Shown here: positions 24,301-34,908 of the stretch, piece after piece | Layout of the letters: each line of letters starts with the position of its first letter | Numbering within the stretch: position 1 is the stretch's first letter | Assembly: GCA_033439765.1 (NCBI GenBank) | Contig: JAULSN010000008.1 | Location: 1,240,001 to 1,304,000, forward strand | Source: Lasiosphaeria ovina | Lineage: Eukaryota; Ascomycota; Sordariomycetes; Sordariales; Lasiosphaeriaceae | Length of the DNA: 64,000 nucleotides | Reading direction: 5' to 3' | Made by a program: the position numbers and the translations under genes | The notes under the pieces: generated by a model | What the model was told of the DNA's origin: nothing | What the model saw: only the letters and a program-made list of their open reading frames with translations | The model's database searches: none

Positions 24301-25449
24301 AATGGAAGAGATGCACGGGCGGATATGTGAAGTGGAAGTAGTGGTGACGTCGAGGGCAATACAGGGACAATAGACCTCGACAGCTCAAGAAGGCAGGCGG
24401 GGTACAAATCAACACTGAAGTAGCCACAAACGCAGACAAAGGACAGACGGACTCGGCAGAAGAAGAGGGTTATAACATGTAAGAGGCCAAAAAGAAACCA
24501 AAGCAGCAGCACGGGGGGCGCATCGTCATAAGGCGCTGTCTGACATGACCTGATGCCTATTTGATGTTTGACGTCGAGGGTTGTAAGTTGTACAAGGTGG
24601 AGGTTGAGGTGGATGGACATTGGATTCCGGCCGGATACGGAGTAGGTTGGGGCTCTTTGCTGCATGCGAAACGGGCTGCCCACGCTCTGCATCCTCCAGC
24701 AGGTCGGGGGGGGGGCTGCATTCATCATGCGTGCTGCTGCCAACGCCTGCCAACTGCTGCACGCTACAGAAAATTGTTCCGGGGGCTGCAACTTTTCCCT
24801 ACTGAACTGAGGATGATGCAAAACGCCAAAGAAAATTGCAGCAGAATATGGCAATAGCTTCGCACCATTTAACTCCTGTGATACGCATTAACATTTGCGT
24901 AGGGTTGCTGTGCAATATTTGCTCGACGCTCCGACGTTGCGCGGCCTTGAAAGGTGTCGCTCTCTCCGTTGTGCCTTCTTCCCCACGGTCGCTTCAGTGG
25001 GCATGTGACATTCCAGATTGCTTGCTTGGTGCCAGGGACAGACAGATCTTGGTGGGGGAGCTCCCTGCCGAGCATCGTGTCGAACTTGTGTAGCTTCGTC
25101 CCGTGACAGCTTCAGCATGAATGTGATTTAACTACATGGGGGTGGCAGCGGGCAAGGCCATTAACCGTTGTCACGATTACTCGCGGCGGTGACTCGCTCG
25201 TACTTGTCGCTCGTATCTTAGAATCCCGACGTGCACCCTCCCCAGAATGTGGCACAGAGAGGAACCGGAGGGATGCGCGTCTGGAGAGCTCAAATATTAC
25301 GATATTGCCCAGCAAAGAGCGTGAGTATCTAGGATTGACAGCAGCGCGATGCATCAAATTCAAGCCTCGAATGGTAGAGGCGTGATCAAGAAGGGCCATA
25401 TTTTCTTCTCCGAATCGCGAGCTTTGTCCGCGAAGACAGTGAAAAAAGA
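24301..25449. other. Upstream region of the F-box-like gene
   Basis: The region lies between the F-box-like start and the 3' end of U2 snRNA. No gene was recognised. Confidence 0.6.
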
Positions 25450-25637
25450 TTCGCATCGCCTGGAGGCAGTGTTATACCAGGGACACAGTGGAGGCCGATC
25501 ATAGGCAAGCCCAGCGGATCAGCTACCGGTTGACAAAAATTGGAATAATCAAGATTCCACTCCGTAGAGCGGTTTCAGAGATTAAACTGAAAAGAACAGA
25601 TACTACACTTGATCTAAGCCAAAAGGCAAAGAGAGCT
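25450..25637 (-). ncRNA. U2 spliceosomal snRNA
   Basis: On the minus strand the 5' part reads CTCTTTGCCTTTTGGCTTAG, then ATCAAGTGTAGTATCTGTTC. This contains GTAGTA, which pairs with intron branch sites, and the U2/U6 helix regions. Next come TTTTCAGTTTAATCTCTGAAA (stem-loop IIa region) and the Sm site AATTTTTG. Near the 3' end CCTGG-TATAACACTGCCT-CCAGG forms stem-loop IV with the loop expected for U2B''/U2A' binding. The total of about 188 nt matches fungal U2. The 5' nucleotide is uncertain by a few bases (25632-25637) and the 3' end by about 10 bases. The RNA recognises the branch point in pre-mRNA splicing. Confidence 0.95.
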
Positions 25638-25684
25638 GAAGAAGAAAAGAAAAGAAGTCCAGAAGGTGGGAGGGGGAGTGTGGT

Positions 25685-25690
25685 TATATA
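25685..25690 (-). promoter_or_regulatory. TATA-like element upstream of U2 snRNA
   Basis: TATATA on the minus strand lies about 48 bases upstream of the apparent U2 5' end, in a plausible position for an snRNA promoter. It was assigned by position only. Confidence 0.4.
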
Positions 25691-28515
25691 TGCAGTGTAG
25701 TTGGTCCGTGCACGACTGCAAATCTTGAGGCCCACAATTCAGGGTCCGCCAAGACCCACCACAGCAGTGGGGCTAGAATTTGGGCCCCACCGCAAGGAGC
25801 TCACTCCGCTCTAGTCGCTGCCGAGATTCACAGTCCACGACCAGCCAAATCGCGATCAACGCAACAGCAGTGGACATTGCCCTTCCTTCAGCAACACTGA
25901 CAAGACAAACAATTCAACGTGACCAAGCCAGTAAGCGATGCTTTATCGACGGAGTAGAGTACCTATTCTTTTCAAAGTAGGAGGTGCGGAGCCTTCGATG
26001 CGGCCTTAACAATAGAAAAGAGTGTCTTAGACCTCTTAAGGCAAGCGCAATCGGAAGCAGCTGTGTAAAGGTAGGCAGGCGGCTTCCATGACATTCATTC
26101 CACACTCCCGGCAATTCTTTGGCAACTAGCACCTCGCCCAACCAAATGCGGTGAGGAATCGGGAGGAAATCCCGAAGATTGACCAAGCGGGATGTTGTTG
26201 TCTCAGCCTCATCAAGCCCCTATCTTCGGGTCCTGCATGCGGCATCGATTCTCGTTGGCCAGCCCGTCCAAATCTCTCCGAGACCTGGCCAGACAACTCA
26301 TCGAACCTTATCTTGAGCCCTCAGCATCGCGGGACCACCGTCGTCGTGATTGGGCGGCCCAGCGACAGCGACACGGGTTGTTGCCAGATGTCGTGCAACA
26401 TTGTCCACCCAGGATGGTCACCGCCGAGCTGAAGAATACAATCACCAATATTCCAGACCATGTACTTGGCCGTCAGGTACTACCTTCTGTGCTTCGTATG
26501 TAGGTAGGTAGCTATGTATTATGTATGTATTCGTACGACGATTACATCCAGTTGACAGCTGCGACAGGCCCCACGTGGAGCACACCTCTCCTCTGGTGAT
26601 CTCGTTCCTGACAAGCGTTGCACTCGCTATTGACAGCCGGTTTCGATGGACAGTTCCACAATTGCCTTGCTTGTTTCTACGTTCTTCACAATTCTCGAAT
26701 GCTACACGTACTGTTACATACTGGAATATCCCACACATCCCGAGCATCCGATCGCGATAGCGTTGCTAGCGTCGAGAAGCCACCAACGACAACCCGCACC
26801 CACGGGGCAAGCTTGGGTGCTGCTCGACCGGGGGGGGAATCTCCTGCCCCTAAGCTATCGTGGCTTTATCGGCTGGCTCCAGAGCCGCATGGTGCAACAG
26901 GCTCATGTGGTTGGCCCAGCTCCGAGGACCCTACGGTAACGGCAGAACGTGGCTGGCGTCGACCTCGACGTTGGCACCCGAGAGACACACACGCAGCCGC
27001 CCGTGCCTCGAGTACCGAGAACAAGAACAAGCTTCCCACAAGTGGTCTGACACTGAGCCAGCTGAACAACATAGGTGAGACAGCCAGATCAAGCAGGCTC
27101 CCGACTGGCCGCGGTGATTATGGTACCACCGCTTGAGATTGATACCGGCAGCTAGCAATGCTACCGCCCGCTCTACACTGCTCCGACGTCGCTCGAGTAC
27201 GGGCATTGCCATCTTCATGCTATGGGATGCAGCCGTGTCCCTCGTCGTGAAAGATAACTGCCGCACACCGAAATTCTCTGGCGCATCTCCCATGGGGCTT
27301 GTTGGGTACGGATGTGGCCATCTGGTCGGGCTATCCTCGTACTTTGGCCCGACCCCAGCGAGAAGAATCCCTATTCCATCTGGCTTTCAGTTCCCAATGG
27401 AGACGCTTGAGTATTGACAGACCATAAGGCCCGCCTGCAGCTTCTTCGCCCCTCGGGTTACCTAGCAGACGCTGAAAATATATCTGCAATAGGACGTAAT
27501 TGCTTCGTAACACGACATGCTGATATATACTGTGTATGCAGACCCTTGGAGGCCGCTATTTTGATGTCGGTCCCTCCTGCCAGAAGGCTGGATGGGTCGG
27601 GACTTTTCTTTATACGAGATTTGCAAAGCCCGCAGCGGATGATGGCATTTCTTCTCTTTCCTGGTATTGTTTTGTTATCCCCTGTCTGTTCCGGAACACT
27701 CGCGGAGCAGCCTAAAGGTCTCTCTCAATGTCAACTGCACTCAACACTGCGTGAAGCATGTTGGAGAAAGGTAGCTTCTCTGGAAACGTCCCTAAAGTAT
27801 TAGATGATCAAGTGAAAGTTCTTGTTCTCTTCCAACCAAGTGGCCAGGTGAACACAGCCTCGTCTGGGACTCTCTTGAACCAGTCTGCCCGGATTTTGGA
27901 ACCGTCGGCGCGTGTGCATTTATCTAGGTTCTTGGCGCTTTGACGATGCCTGCCTGCAGACTCCTGGTTCGCCAAGAAACCAGAGATAGGGAATGGGCAA
28001 GCAGCTGGCAATAAAAAAGACAATACGCAGGGACCATCACAGTCGGACCTCTTTGGGATACCCCCAACCACGTCGAGAACGCCGTCAACCCTCGAGCCTC
28101 TGGGCGGCTTCGGGCTCGCAGCCATCAACGCTTGGCAGCCCCTCAGTATGCCGGTGCTGATGATTGATAGATAGATGGATCGGTAGCCTTCTCGTCCTAG
28201 CCGCCAGTCCCTCCTTTCTTTTTGTCGTATGTGTCTCTTCCCTGTTCCCCGGGCTCACTTAATCTCCCAGGGCATATTCAAAACCTTGTTTCCCCCGTGG
28301 TGTGGACCGTCTGCCTGGCCAACGTACACACAGACAGCAGTGCCGAGAAAGTATATCCCGGCCTGTGGAAAGTTTCTCCCCAGCCCGCAAGCAGGACGCG
28401 AGGGCTGTTTTGTTTGGTTGTTCTCCCCTGCAAATAACAACCTTCTCGTGTACATCAAAACGAACCCCTCTCCGGTCCCTCGCCGACCTAGTCGTCGTTG
28501 CCGCAGTCTGCCAGC
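25691..28515. other. Intergenic region, no gene recognised
   Basis: Between U2 snRNA and the GT2 gene. Open frames are short and unassigned. Small TAGG/TATG microsatellite-like stretches occur at about 26500-26530. The last part is pyrimidine-rich, as expected for the GT2 5' leader. Confidence 0.55.
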
Positions 28516-31500
28516 ATGAATACCTTCCGGTCCTACCTGAGACCGGCCACGCCCGCCCAAGGGGCAGCAGCCGAGAAGCAGGCTGCGGCCGAGCTACGGC
28601 AGACCCGGCCCAGGAGGTCCAACCTGAAGTCGCCCGACGCCGCAACCTCACATCGACTGCATCCCATGCAGCAGGCGCGAGGCCGGCAGCCATCTTCGTC
28701 AGCCGCCGTCTTGGGGCCCCGTGGTCGAAGCGATCCCCGTGGCCGGGCTGATCACCGCGGCCATGTTCCACCGTTGCCGGCAGGGAGTTCGGCGCGGGCA
28801 ACAAGCACACACCCGGCGCCAGGGACAAGCCACGCCCAGACAAGCCAGGCAGGTCAGCAGCAACAACAGCAGCGGACAAGAAGCCGCAGCTTGTCCCGGG
28901 CGTCGACAACGCGCAACTCTGTGTTCCCTGCAGGCGACAATCGCAACGAGCAGCCCGAGACGCTGCACGCGATCCGCAACGACATGATGGTCAACCACCT
29001 GTACGAGCAGCAGCTGCGCAAGCAGTACGCGTCGGGGACTGACCCGTACGAGGGGGTGGTGCTCAAGAAGGCGCGCGGCAGCTTCACGTGCTGCCCGCCG
29101 CACATGGCGGCCATCCCGGACTCGCTTTTCGCGGTCATCTCGGCCATGAACGTGCGCTGCGCCATGACGGTCAACACGCCCGTCGTGCGCGCGCTGCTGG
29201 GCACGCTCTGCGAGGGCGTGGCCGCCGAGAAAAAGGCCGACCACGTGCCCCTGCCCGACGGCCTGCGCGTCCAGATCCTGCCCACCATGGCCAACCTCCC
29301 CCGCGGCCAGCTGCACCACTTTGCCGCCTTTGTCGAGGACGCCCGCATGCTGGTGGTGTGGGACGACGAGCCCGAGAAGCTGCTGGCGCGCGCCGAGAAC
29401 CTCGAGGCCCGCTTCATCGAGCTGGTGTGGGGCGGGGGCGAGGCTAGGAAGAATGCCGACGGCGACGACGACACGGACGAGTCCCACCCCTCATCCTCTG
29501 CCGCTGCGGGCGAGAAGAGGAGACGGGGTTCGTTGGCCCATGGCGCTGCTGATGCCGATGCCGACCTCGAGGAGGCTGCCGAACACCGGCCCGTCCGCCT
29601 GGAGAGCGCCGTCACCGTGGCCATCACCCTCGCGCTGTGCATCGGCTGCCTAGGCCTCGGGTGGCGCGCCCTCGCGCTCGAGTCCGCCGTCGACGGCGAC
29701 TACACGCGGTGGGCGCTGCTGATCGTGTCGCCGGCGCAGATGTTTGTCAGCCTGGTGGGTGCCGTTCTCTTGTCCCCTTGTTTGAAGTACACTAACATGT
29801 GGATGCCGCGTACAGTTCTTCTTCCAGGCGCTCGTGGGCAACCTCACGCAGATCTTCGGGCCCATCTCGGCCGTCACGTCCAACAGCAAGTACTACAGCG
29901 GGCAGGCTCCGCGGCGGCGGCTGCACCGGCGGCACGGGCAGGGGCAGCTGCCGCACGTCACCATCCAGATGCCCGTGTACAAGGAGGGGCTGGCGGCGGT
30001 GATCCGGCCCACGGTGGTGTCGCTCAAGGCGGCCATCAGCACGTACGAGATGCAGGGCGGGTCGGCCAACATCTTTGTCAACGACGACGGCATGCAGCTG
30101 CTGGCTGACGACGAGGCGCAGGCGCGGCGCGACTTTTACGACGAACACAATATTGGCTGGGTCGCGCGCCCGGCGCACAACCCGCCCAGGCCTGGCAAAA
30201 GCAAGGGTGGCGAAGCAGATGGAGAACAGGCCTTCTTCGTGCGGCGCGGCAAGTTCAAGAAGGCGAGCAACATGAACTACGCGCTACACGTCAGCAACCG
30301 CGTCGAGGACAAGCTGGCGGGCCCGAGCAGCGCCGTGCAGCGCCACGCGCGGTGGACCGACGAGCACGAGCGCGCCGCCTACTACGGCTGCCTGGCCGCC
30401 GTGCTGGCCGAGGACGCCGGGCGCACGTGGGCCGACGGCAATATTCGGGTGGGCGACTACATCCTGCTCATCGACTCGGACACGCGCGTGCCCGCCGATT
30501 GTTTACTTGATGCTGTTAGCGAGATGGAGCAGAGCCCCGAGGTGGCCATCACGCAGTTTGCCTCGGGTGTCATGAACGTGACCGACTCGTTTTTCGAGAG
30601 CGGGTGGGTTCTCCCTCCCCTTTTTCTGCGCGGACAGAACACGAAACGTTCGCTTGACTTGACGACATACTAATGCGTAGGTCCCCAGCGTCACCTGGTT
30701 CACGCGGCTCATCTACACGGCCATCACGTTCGCGGTGGCGTCGGGCGACGCGTGCCCGTTCGTGGGCCACAACGCAATCCTGCGGTGGCGGGCGCTGCAG
30801 GACGCGGCGGCGTACATGGACGAGGTGGACGGCTACGAGAAGTACTGGAGCGAGGCGCACGTGTCCGAGGACTTCGACATGGCGCTGCGGCTGCAGGTGG
30901 CCGGCTACTCGCTGCGCTACGCGGCCTACACGGGCGAAGGCTTCAAGGAGGGCGTCAGCCTGACCGTCTACGACGAGCTGGCGCGCTGGGAAAAGTACGC
31001 CTACGGCTGCAACGAGCTGCTGTTCCACCCGCTGCGCTTCTGGCCGGTGCGCGGCCCCTTTACGCCGCTGTTCCGCCGCTTCCTGGCCTCGAGCATCCCG
31101 CTGCCCAAGAAGCTCACCATCTGCGCATACATCGGCACCTACTATGCTATTGCTGCTGCCTGGTCCCTGTCGCTGGCCAACTACTTTATCACGGGCTGGT
31201 TTTATGGCCTGTACGACAAGTTCTACCTCGACTCGTTCGCCATCTACATCTCCATCATCGTCGTCTTCACCGGGCTCGGCAACGTGGCGCTGGCCGTGCT
31301 GCGGTACCGCCTGAACGAGCAGTCGCTGATATCCGCCTGTATGTTCCCCTTCTTGCCTTAATAACTTTTTTTTTAAAACAAAAAAGAAGAAAAAAAGAAG
31401 AAAAAAAGCTAACCTCTGTCCCAGGCTTCGAAAATATCAAGTGGATCCCCATGTTCACCATCTTCCTTGGCGGCATCTCGCTGCACGTATCCCAAGCGAT

Positions 31501-31783
31501 CCTGTCACACTTCTTCGAGTTGGACATGGCGTGGGGCGCGACCGCCAAGGAAATCGAGGAGGTGCACTTTGGCGAGGAGATGATGCGCATCCTGCGGCGC
31601 TTCAAGTTCACCTTTGTCTACTGCTTCGCCTGCACGGCCCTGATCGTCGCCGGCATGTTCGCCGCGCCCTACAACTGGCGCATCGACGCCTTCTTCAGCA
31701 TCTACCCGCTCGCCGCCGTCGTCGTGTCGCACTTTGCCCTCCCCGTGCTGCTTAACCCTGCGCTGATGATGTTTACCTGGTGA
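28516..31783 (+). CDS. Polytopic glycosyltransferase family 2 protein (cellulose/chitin synthase-like fold)
   Basis: Four exons: 28516-29754, 29816-30603, 30689-31338 and 31425-31783. The spliced frame gives 1011 residues. A long, disordered, Gln/Ser/Arg-rich N-terminus precedes a conserved cytosolic part and two membrane helices at about 370-415. The catalytic domain has PHVTIQMPVYKEGL (GT-A start), NIFVNDDGMQLL, GKFKKASNMNYALHV, ILLIDSDTRVPADCLL (DxD region), PFVGHNAILRWRAL, SEDFDMALRLQ (catalytic Asp region) and WEKYAYGCNELLF in the place of QxxRW. Five or so C-terminal helices follow. The arrangement resembles the fungal GT2 proteins linked to hyphal growth and surface properties (for example Zymoseptoria GT2). 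The product is probably an extracellular or wall polysaccharide; the donor and polymer are unknown. The third intron is unusually A-rich. Confidence 0.9.
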
Positions 31784-32450
31784 TTTTGATTTTATTCCTG
31801 GGGGGAAGCAGAATTGGAAAAGGGGTTTTGGAATTATTCTTATTCTCGGATCGGTTGGGAATACAGTACTGTAGAAGAACTAATCATCTAGGCCAGAGAG
31901 GGTTAGAAAGGTCTTTCTTCGTAATTATTAGGTCTATCTTCGCACTTGGCGGCAGTCTTGGAAGAAAAGACGTCGATTTACTCATGACATAGTTATAAGT
32001 AGAAAAAAGAGTATTGTAATTATAATAGATAGTATAGATATGTGCCTGCAACTCGCTACTTCTTCACTTTACTTAGAAGTAGGTAGTTAAAATTACGCTA
32101 CCTAGCAAGTTAGGAAGGGGAGCTGAACGGCCCCTTTTCTTTCCCCTTTTTTGCCTTCCGGTGGCCCTCCGGGTGCGCCTGCGGCGGGCTGCTCGCTACG
32201 CTCGAAAGTCGTTCTTTATCCGATTAACTAATTCCTACCTCCGAATTTCAATTTAACCCCTACTCGAGAGTCTTCCGGGTTAGAAATGTCGTCAAGAGAA
32301 GAAAGGAGGCGGTGTTGTGGTTGCAGTCTCGCAGAGGGTCCCACTCCCAAAAAAGAAAACACTTGGCGCTGCATGCTACTAGTATATCCCCAATTAGTGG
32401 AATTGCCACCAATCAACCAAGCGCTACGGCAGGTGTCCAACACCTGCAAA
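31784..32450. other. 3' flank of the GT2 gene, no gene recognised
   Basis: AT-rich 3' UTR and terminator-like sequence up to the tRNA-Asp gene. Confidence 0.6.
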
Positions 32451-32544
32451 TCTTCCGTAGTATAGTGGTTAGTATATGAGCTTGTCATTCCACCTTCGGG
32501 TGCTGGCTTCGCTCGGGACCCGGGTTCAATTCCCGGCGGGAGAG
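32451..32544 (+). tRNA. tRNA-Asp(GUC) with a ~22-nt intron
   Basis: The acceptor TCTTCCG pairs with CGGGAGA (one G-U pair) and the discriminator is G. The D arm is GTATAGTGGTTAGTAT. The anticodon stem is TGAGC/GCTCG and the loop begins TTGTCA, so the anticodon is GTC. About 22 nt are inserted one base 3' of the anticodon, the canonical intron position. The T arm CCGGG-TTCAATT-CCCGG is perfect. All stems pair, so it should be functional. Confidence 0.93.
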
Positions 32545-32549
32545 CATTC

Positions 32550-32556
32550 TTTTTTT
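32550..32556 (+). terminator. Pol III T-run after tRNA-Asp
   Basis: Seven consecutive T begin 6 bases after the tRNA 3' end. Confidence 0.75.
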
Positions 32557-32877
32557 CTTTTTTCTTTTTTTCGCTATTGTATTTCAAGATTTTTCGCCTT
32601 GGATTAGGGATTCTTATTTACTTAGTTAGCGAGCACGGTACATGGGCGCGCTTTGCAATATTAAGCTTTGTTTTGCTATTTTTGTGGATTGGGTGCTTGC
32701 TGGCGGCAACCTTTCTAGCGCGCATCCATGGAACCGATGGATGCATAGCCCACCACAAGGGGCCTGTACTGTAGGGAGCCTAGCTCCTCAGTTGGCTTAT
32801 GCCACGCATCTCCGTCACGGTTTGAGCTCCAAGAGAACATTTGAACAGTTGACAATTAATCACGGTTATGCTACATT

Positions 32878-33058
32878 ACAGCAAACAGGTGGCCGGCGGA
32901 GTTCATCCGTCAGTGCGCCGCGGACGGCGGCCCTTTTTGCTCCATGTGGCGCACCGCCGCCTTCCTCATGAGCCTCGCCATTGTCGTCGAGCTGACCACC
33001 TTCGTCGCCTTCTTCATCGTCTGCCTCACCCCAAGCTCCGTACGCGGAGCAGGCATCC
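32878..33058 (+). pseudogene. Orphan exon relic of a fungal membrane protein
   Basis: One frame reads NRWPAEFIRQCAADGGPFC, then SMWRTAAFLMSLAIVVELTT and FVAFFIVCL. This is a Cys-containing lumenal segment followed by a convincing transmembrane helix. No upstream ATG-bearing exon or downstream continuation was found in this window. An AG acceptor-like site (ACATTACAG) precedes it at 32880. It looks like a single exon carried here, or the remainder of a gene destroyed by insertions. I recognise the pattern as that of a fungal multi-pass membrane protein but cannot name it. Confidence 0.45.
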
Positions 33059-33280
33059 CGCTGTTCGCTCCAGTGCGCGGGCGTTTCTTGTCGACAGAGT
33101 CTCGGATGTCCTAGGCACCCTAAACTGTCTGCTATATTCCGGCGACGACGCCCCAGTTGTCCGAGGACAAGGCAGATAACCCATCCAGTCGTCCCAAAAC
33201 TCCGTCTGCTGGATCTTTCGACCACGGTGGGACAGAGTAGTTGCTGAACGGCTGTAGCCTGCTATTGGAAGAAGAGAGCC

Positions 33281-34422
33281 TTGTCTAGGCGGGCGATGCC
33301 GAGGGCTGTCTTTCTTTGGCCAGGAGCGGGAGCCGAGAAGGCACTGTTTGCAGTGATGAGGGTGACGAGTCTGAGCTTAGCTACCGCCGAGCCAACCTTT
33401 CAGTTCCCCGACGGCCAAGACCAGATCGACTTTTGGCGCGATACCAGTCTTGGAGAGGACGACCGCCCTACCCATCCTCCGGGTCCAGACGACAGAGGAG
33501 AGCAGGATGCGGATGGCTCGGTTATGCCGCCACAAGTACAAGCGAGTCGGGCAAGCATACCGAGGTCGTCGGACGATGAGAGCAATAACCACCTTGAGCT
33601 GGCTAATACCGAGCCATTCACTCAGCCGTCAACCAGCCAAGACCAGGTCATCCCTCAGCGTAATATCGGTCGTCATCGACATTACGATACCGATGACGTA
33701 GGAGACTACCGTCCAATTGTGGGACTCGACGCCGAGTACAGCCAAGATGATGATGTTGTCCGACCGCGAGGACACAAGCGCCGCAGGATAAGTACTTCGA
33801 CTCCTACAAACCGCGGTACGATACCTAAGCGGCAGACACGTCCGCATTGCACCGGCTCTCGGTCATGACAGGCCCAAAAACCAACCCAACGCCCGAAACG
33901 CTGACAAAATCAGCACAGCAATCCCAGCCCGCCATCCTCACAGGGATCCGCATTAGGGAGGAAGCCGTCAGAGCCGCTACGGCAGAGTTCGAAGAGTGGC
34001 CCCTTAAAGACGCGGTCCTCAAGCGCGTTATATTGGATGGGGCGCCGACTTTCCAGCTGCAGTTCTCGTGGGACGCCTACACGAATGTCATACACAGAGA
34101 CCGTGCGACTAGTCATGCCACAGTACCCGACTTCTCGCCCGGGGGCCGCAAGTCGACGAAGCGAGGAGTTGCCTCTACGCCCGGCGAGCCAGCTCCTTCC
34201 CAAACAGACGACGACGCCCAGCCCCTAACCTTGACCGAAGTAGGAACTGAATGGGCAGTCGAGAAGATCCTGGGAGCTAGGAAGCAAGGAAGAGGCAACC
34301 AGGTGCTCGTCATGTGGAAACCGACGTAGGAACCACTGAAGACCTCTCTCGAGACGGAAGCACTGCACGACTACGAGGAGCAGCACGGAAAGATCGCACC
34401 TTGGAGACACGACATTATCTGA
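33281..34422 (+). pseudogene. Chromodomain protein relic, probably from a retroelement
   Basis: The first part (33281-33868) is a hydrophilic Asp/Ser/Gln-rich region ending in RGHKRRRIST and KRQTRP. The frame then shifts near 33847-33868 into a second part (33847-34422). That part contains EEWPLKDAVLKRVILDG with FQLQFSWDAY and, at the end, EWAVEKILGARKQGRGNQVL with VMWKPT and EPLKTSLETEALHDYEEQHG. The last block is a chromodomain. A TAG at 34327-34329 stands exactly where the second Trp of the domain is expected (TGG to TAG). A one-frame shift and a nonsense codon make it a pseudogene. Chromodomain ORFs of this type commonly accompany fungal LTR elements, but no LTR or integrase was found here, so the source is inferred. 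Confidence 0.7.
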
Positions 34423-34665
34423 TCTGGAGCGGTTGCTGGAGCGTGATCGAGAAATTCGATCTCGGTCGTTGGTACGAGCGGGTTGCGATCCTCGAGGCGC
34501 CCCGGATAGTGGTATTGTTAGACGAGTTAAGCTACGGACCACACTATAAAATAGTTCCCTCTCGGGGAACTTCACTCCCCTATCAAGTAATTAAGTTCAT
34601 TTTATTTATGAGTCCGTCTCCTCCGACTGTTAAAACGTCCCCAAATACTGTAATCCCTCATACAT

Positions 34666-34677
34666 AACCCTAACCCT
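34666..34677 (+). repeat. Two-unit interstitial telomere-like repeat
   Basis: AACCCTAACCCT contains two overlapping CCCTAA units between the chromodomain relic and the MULE. Such a short match can arise by chance. Confidence 0.35.
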
Positions 34678-34908
34678 GGCCAAGCACCCCGCCCGCCAGT
34701 ACATCCAACATTCTGCCGCGCAGTAATTTACCACTTTTTACCACAACGTAACCGGCCCTTACCTTTCCACCGTAACCGACCTTCAACAACCTACTTTCCT
34801 TCCTTCAACAACCACCAAAAATCGTCGGCACCGCATTCAATCGATGCATCGGTATGGCTTCATTTCTTCATCGTCTGTATCGTCGCGCAGTACTAACTAG
34901 CGATAGAA

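Noticed and set aside
28699..29642. Two 262-codon minus-strand frames opposite the GT2 first exon
   Set aside because: Antisense shadows of a GC-rich coding exon, rich in Arg, Ala and Ser without any domain.
28516..31783. Chitin synthase identity for the GT2 gene
   Set aside because: The QxxRW motif of chitin synthases is absent in its standard form and the N- and C-terminal topology differ, so only a general GT2 assignment is made.
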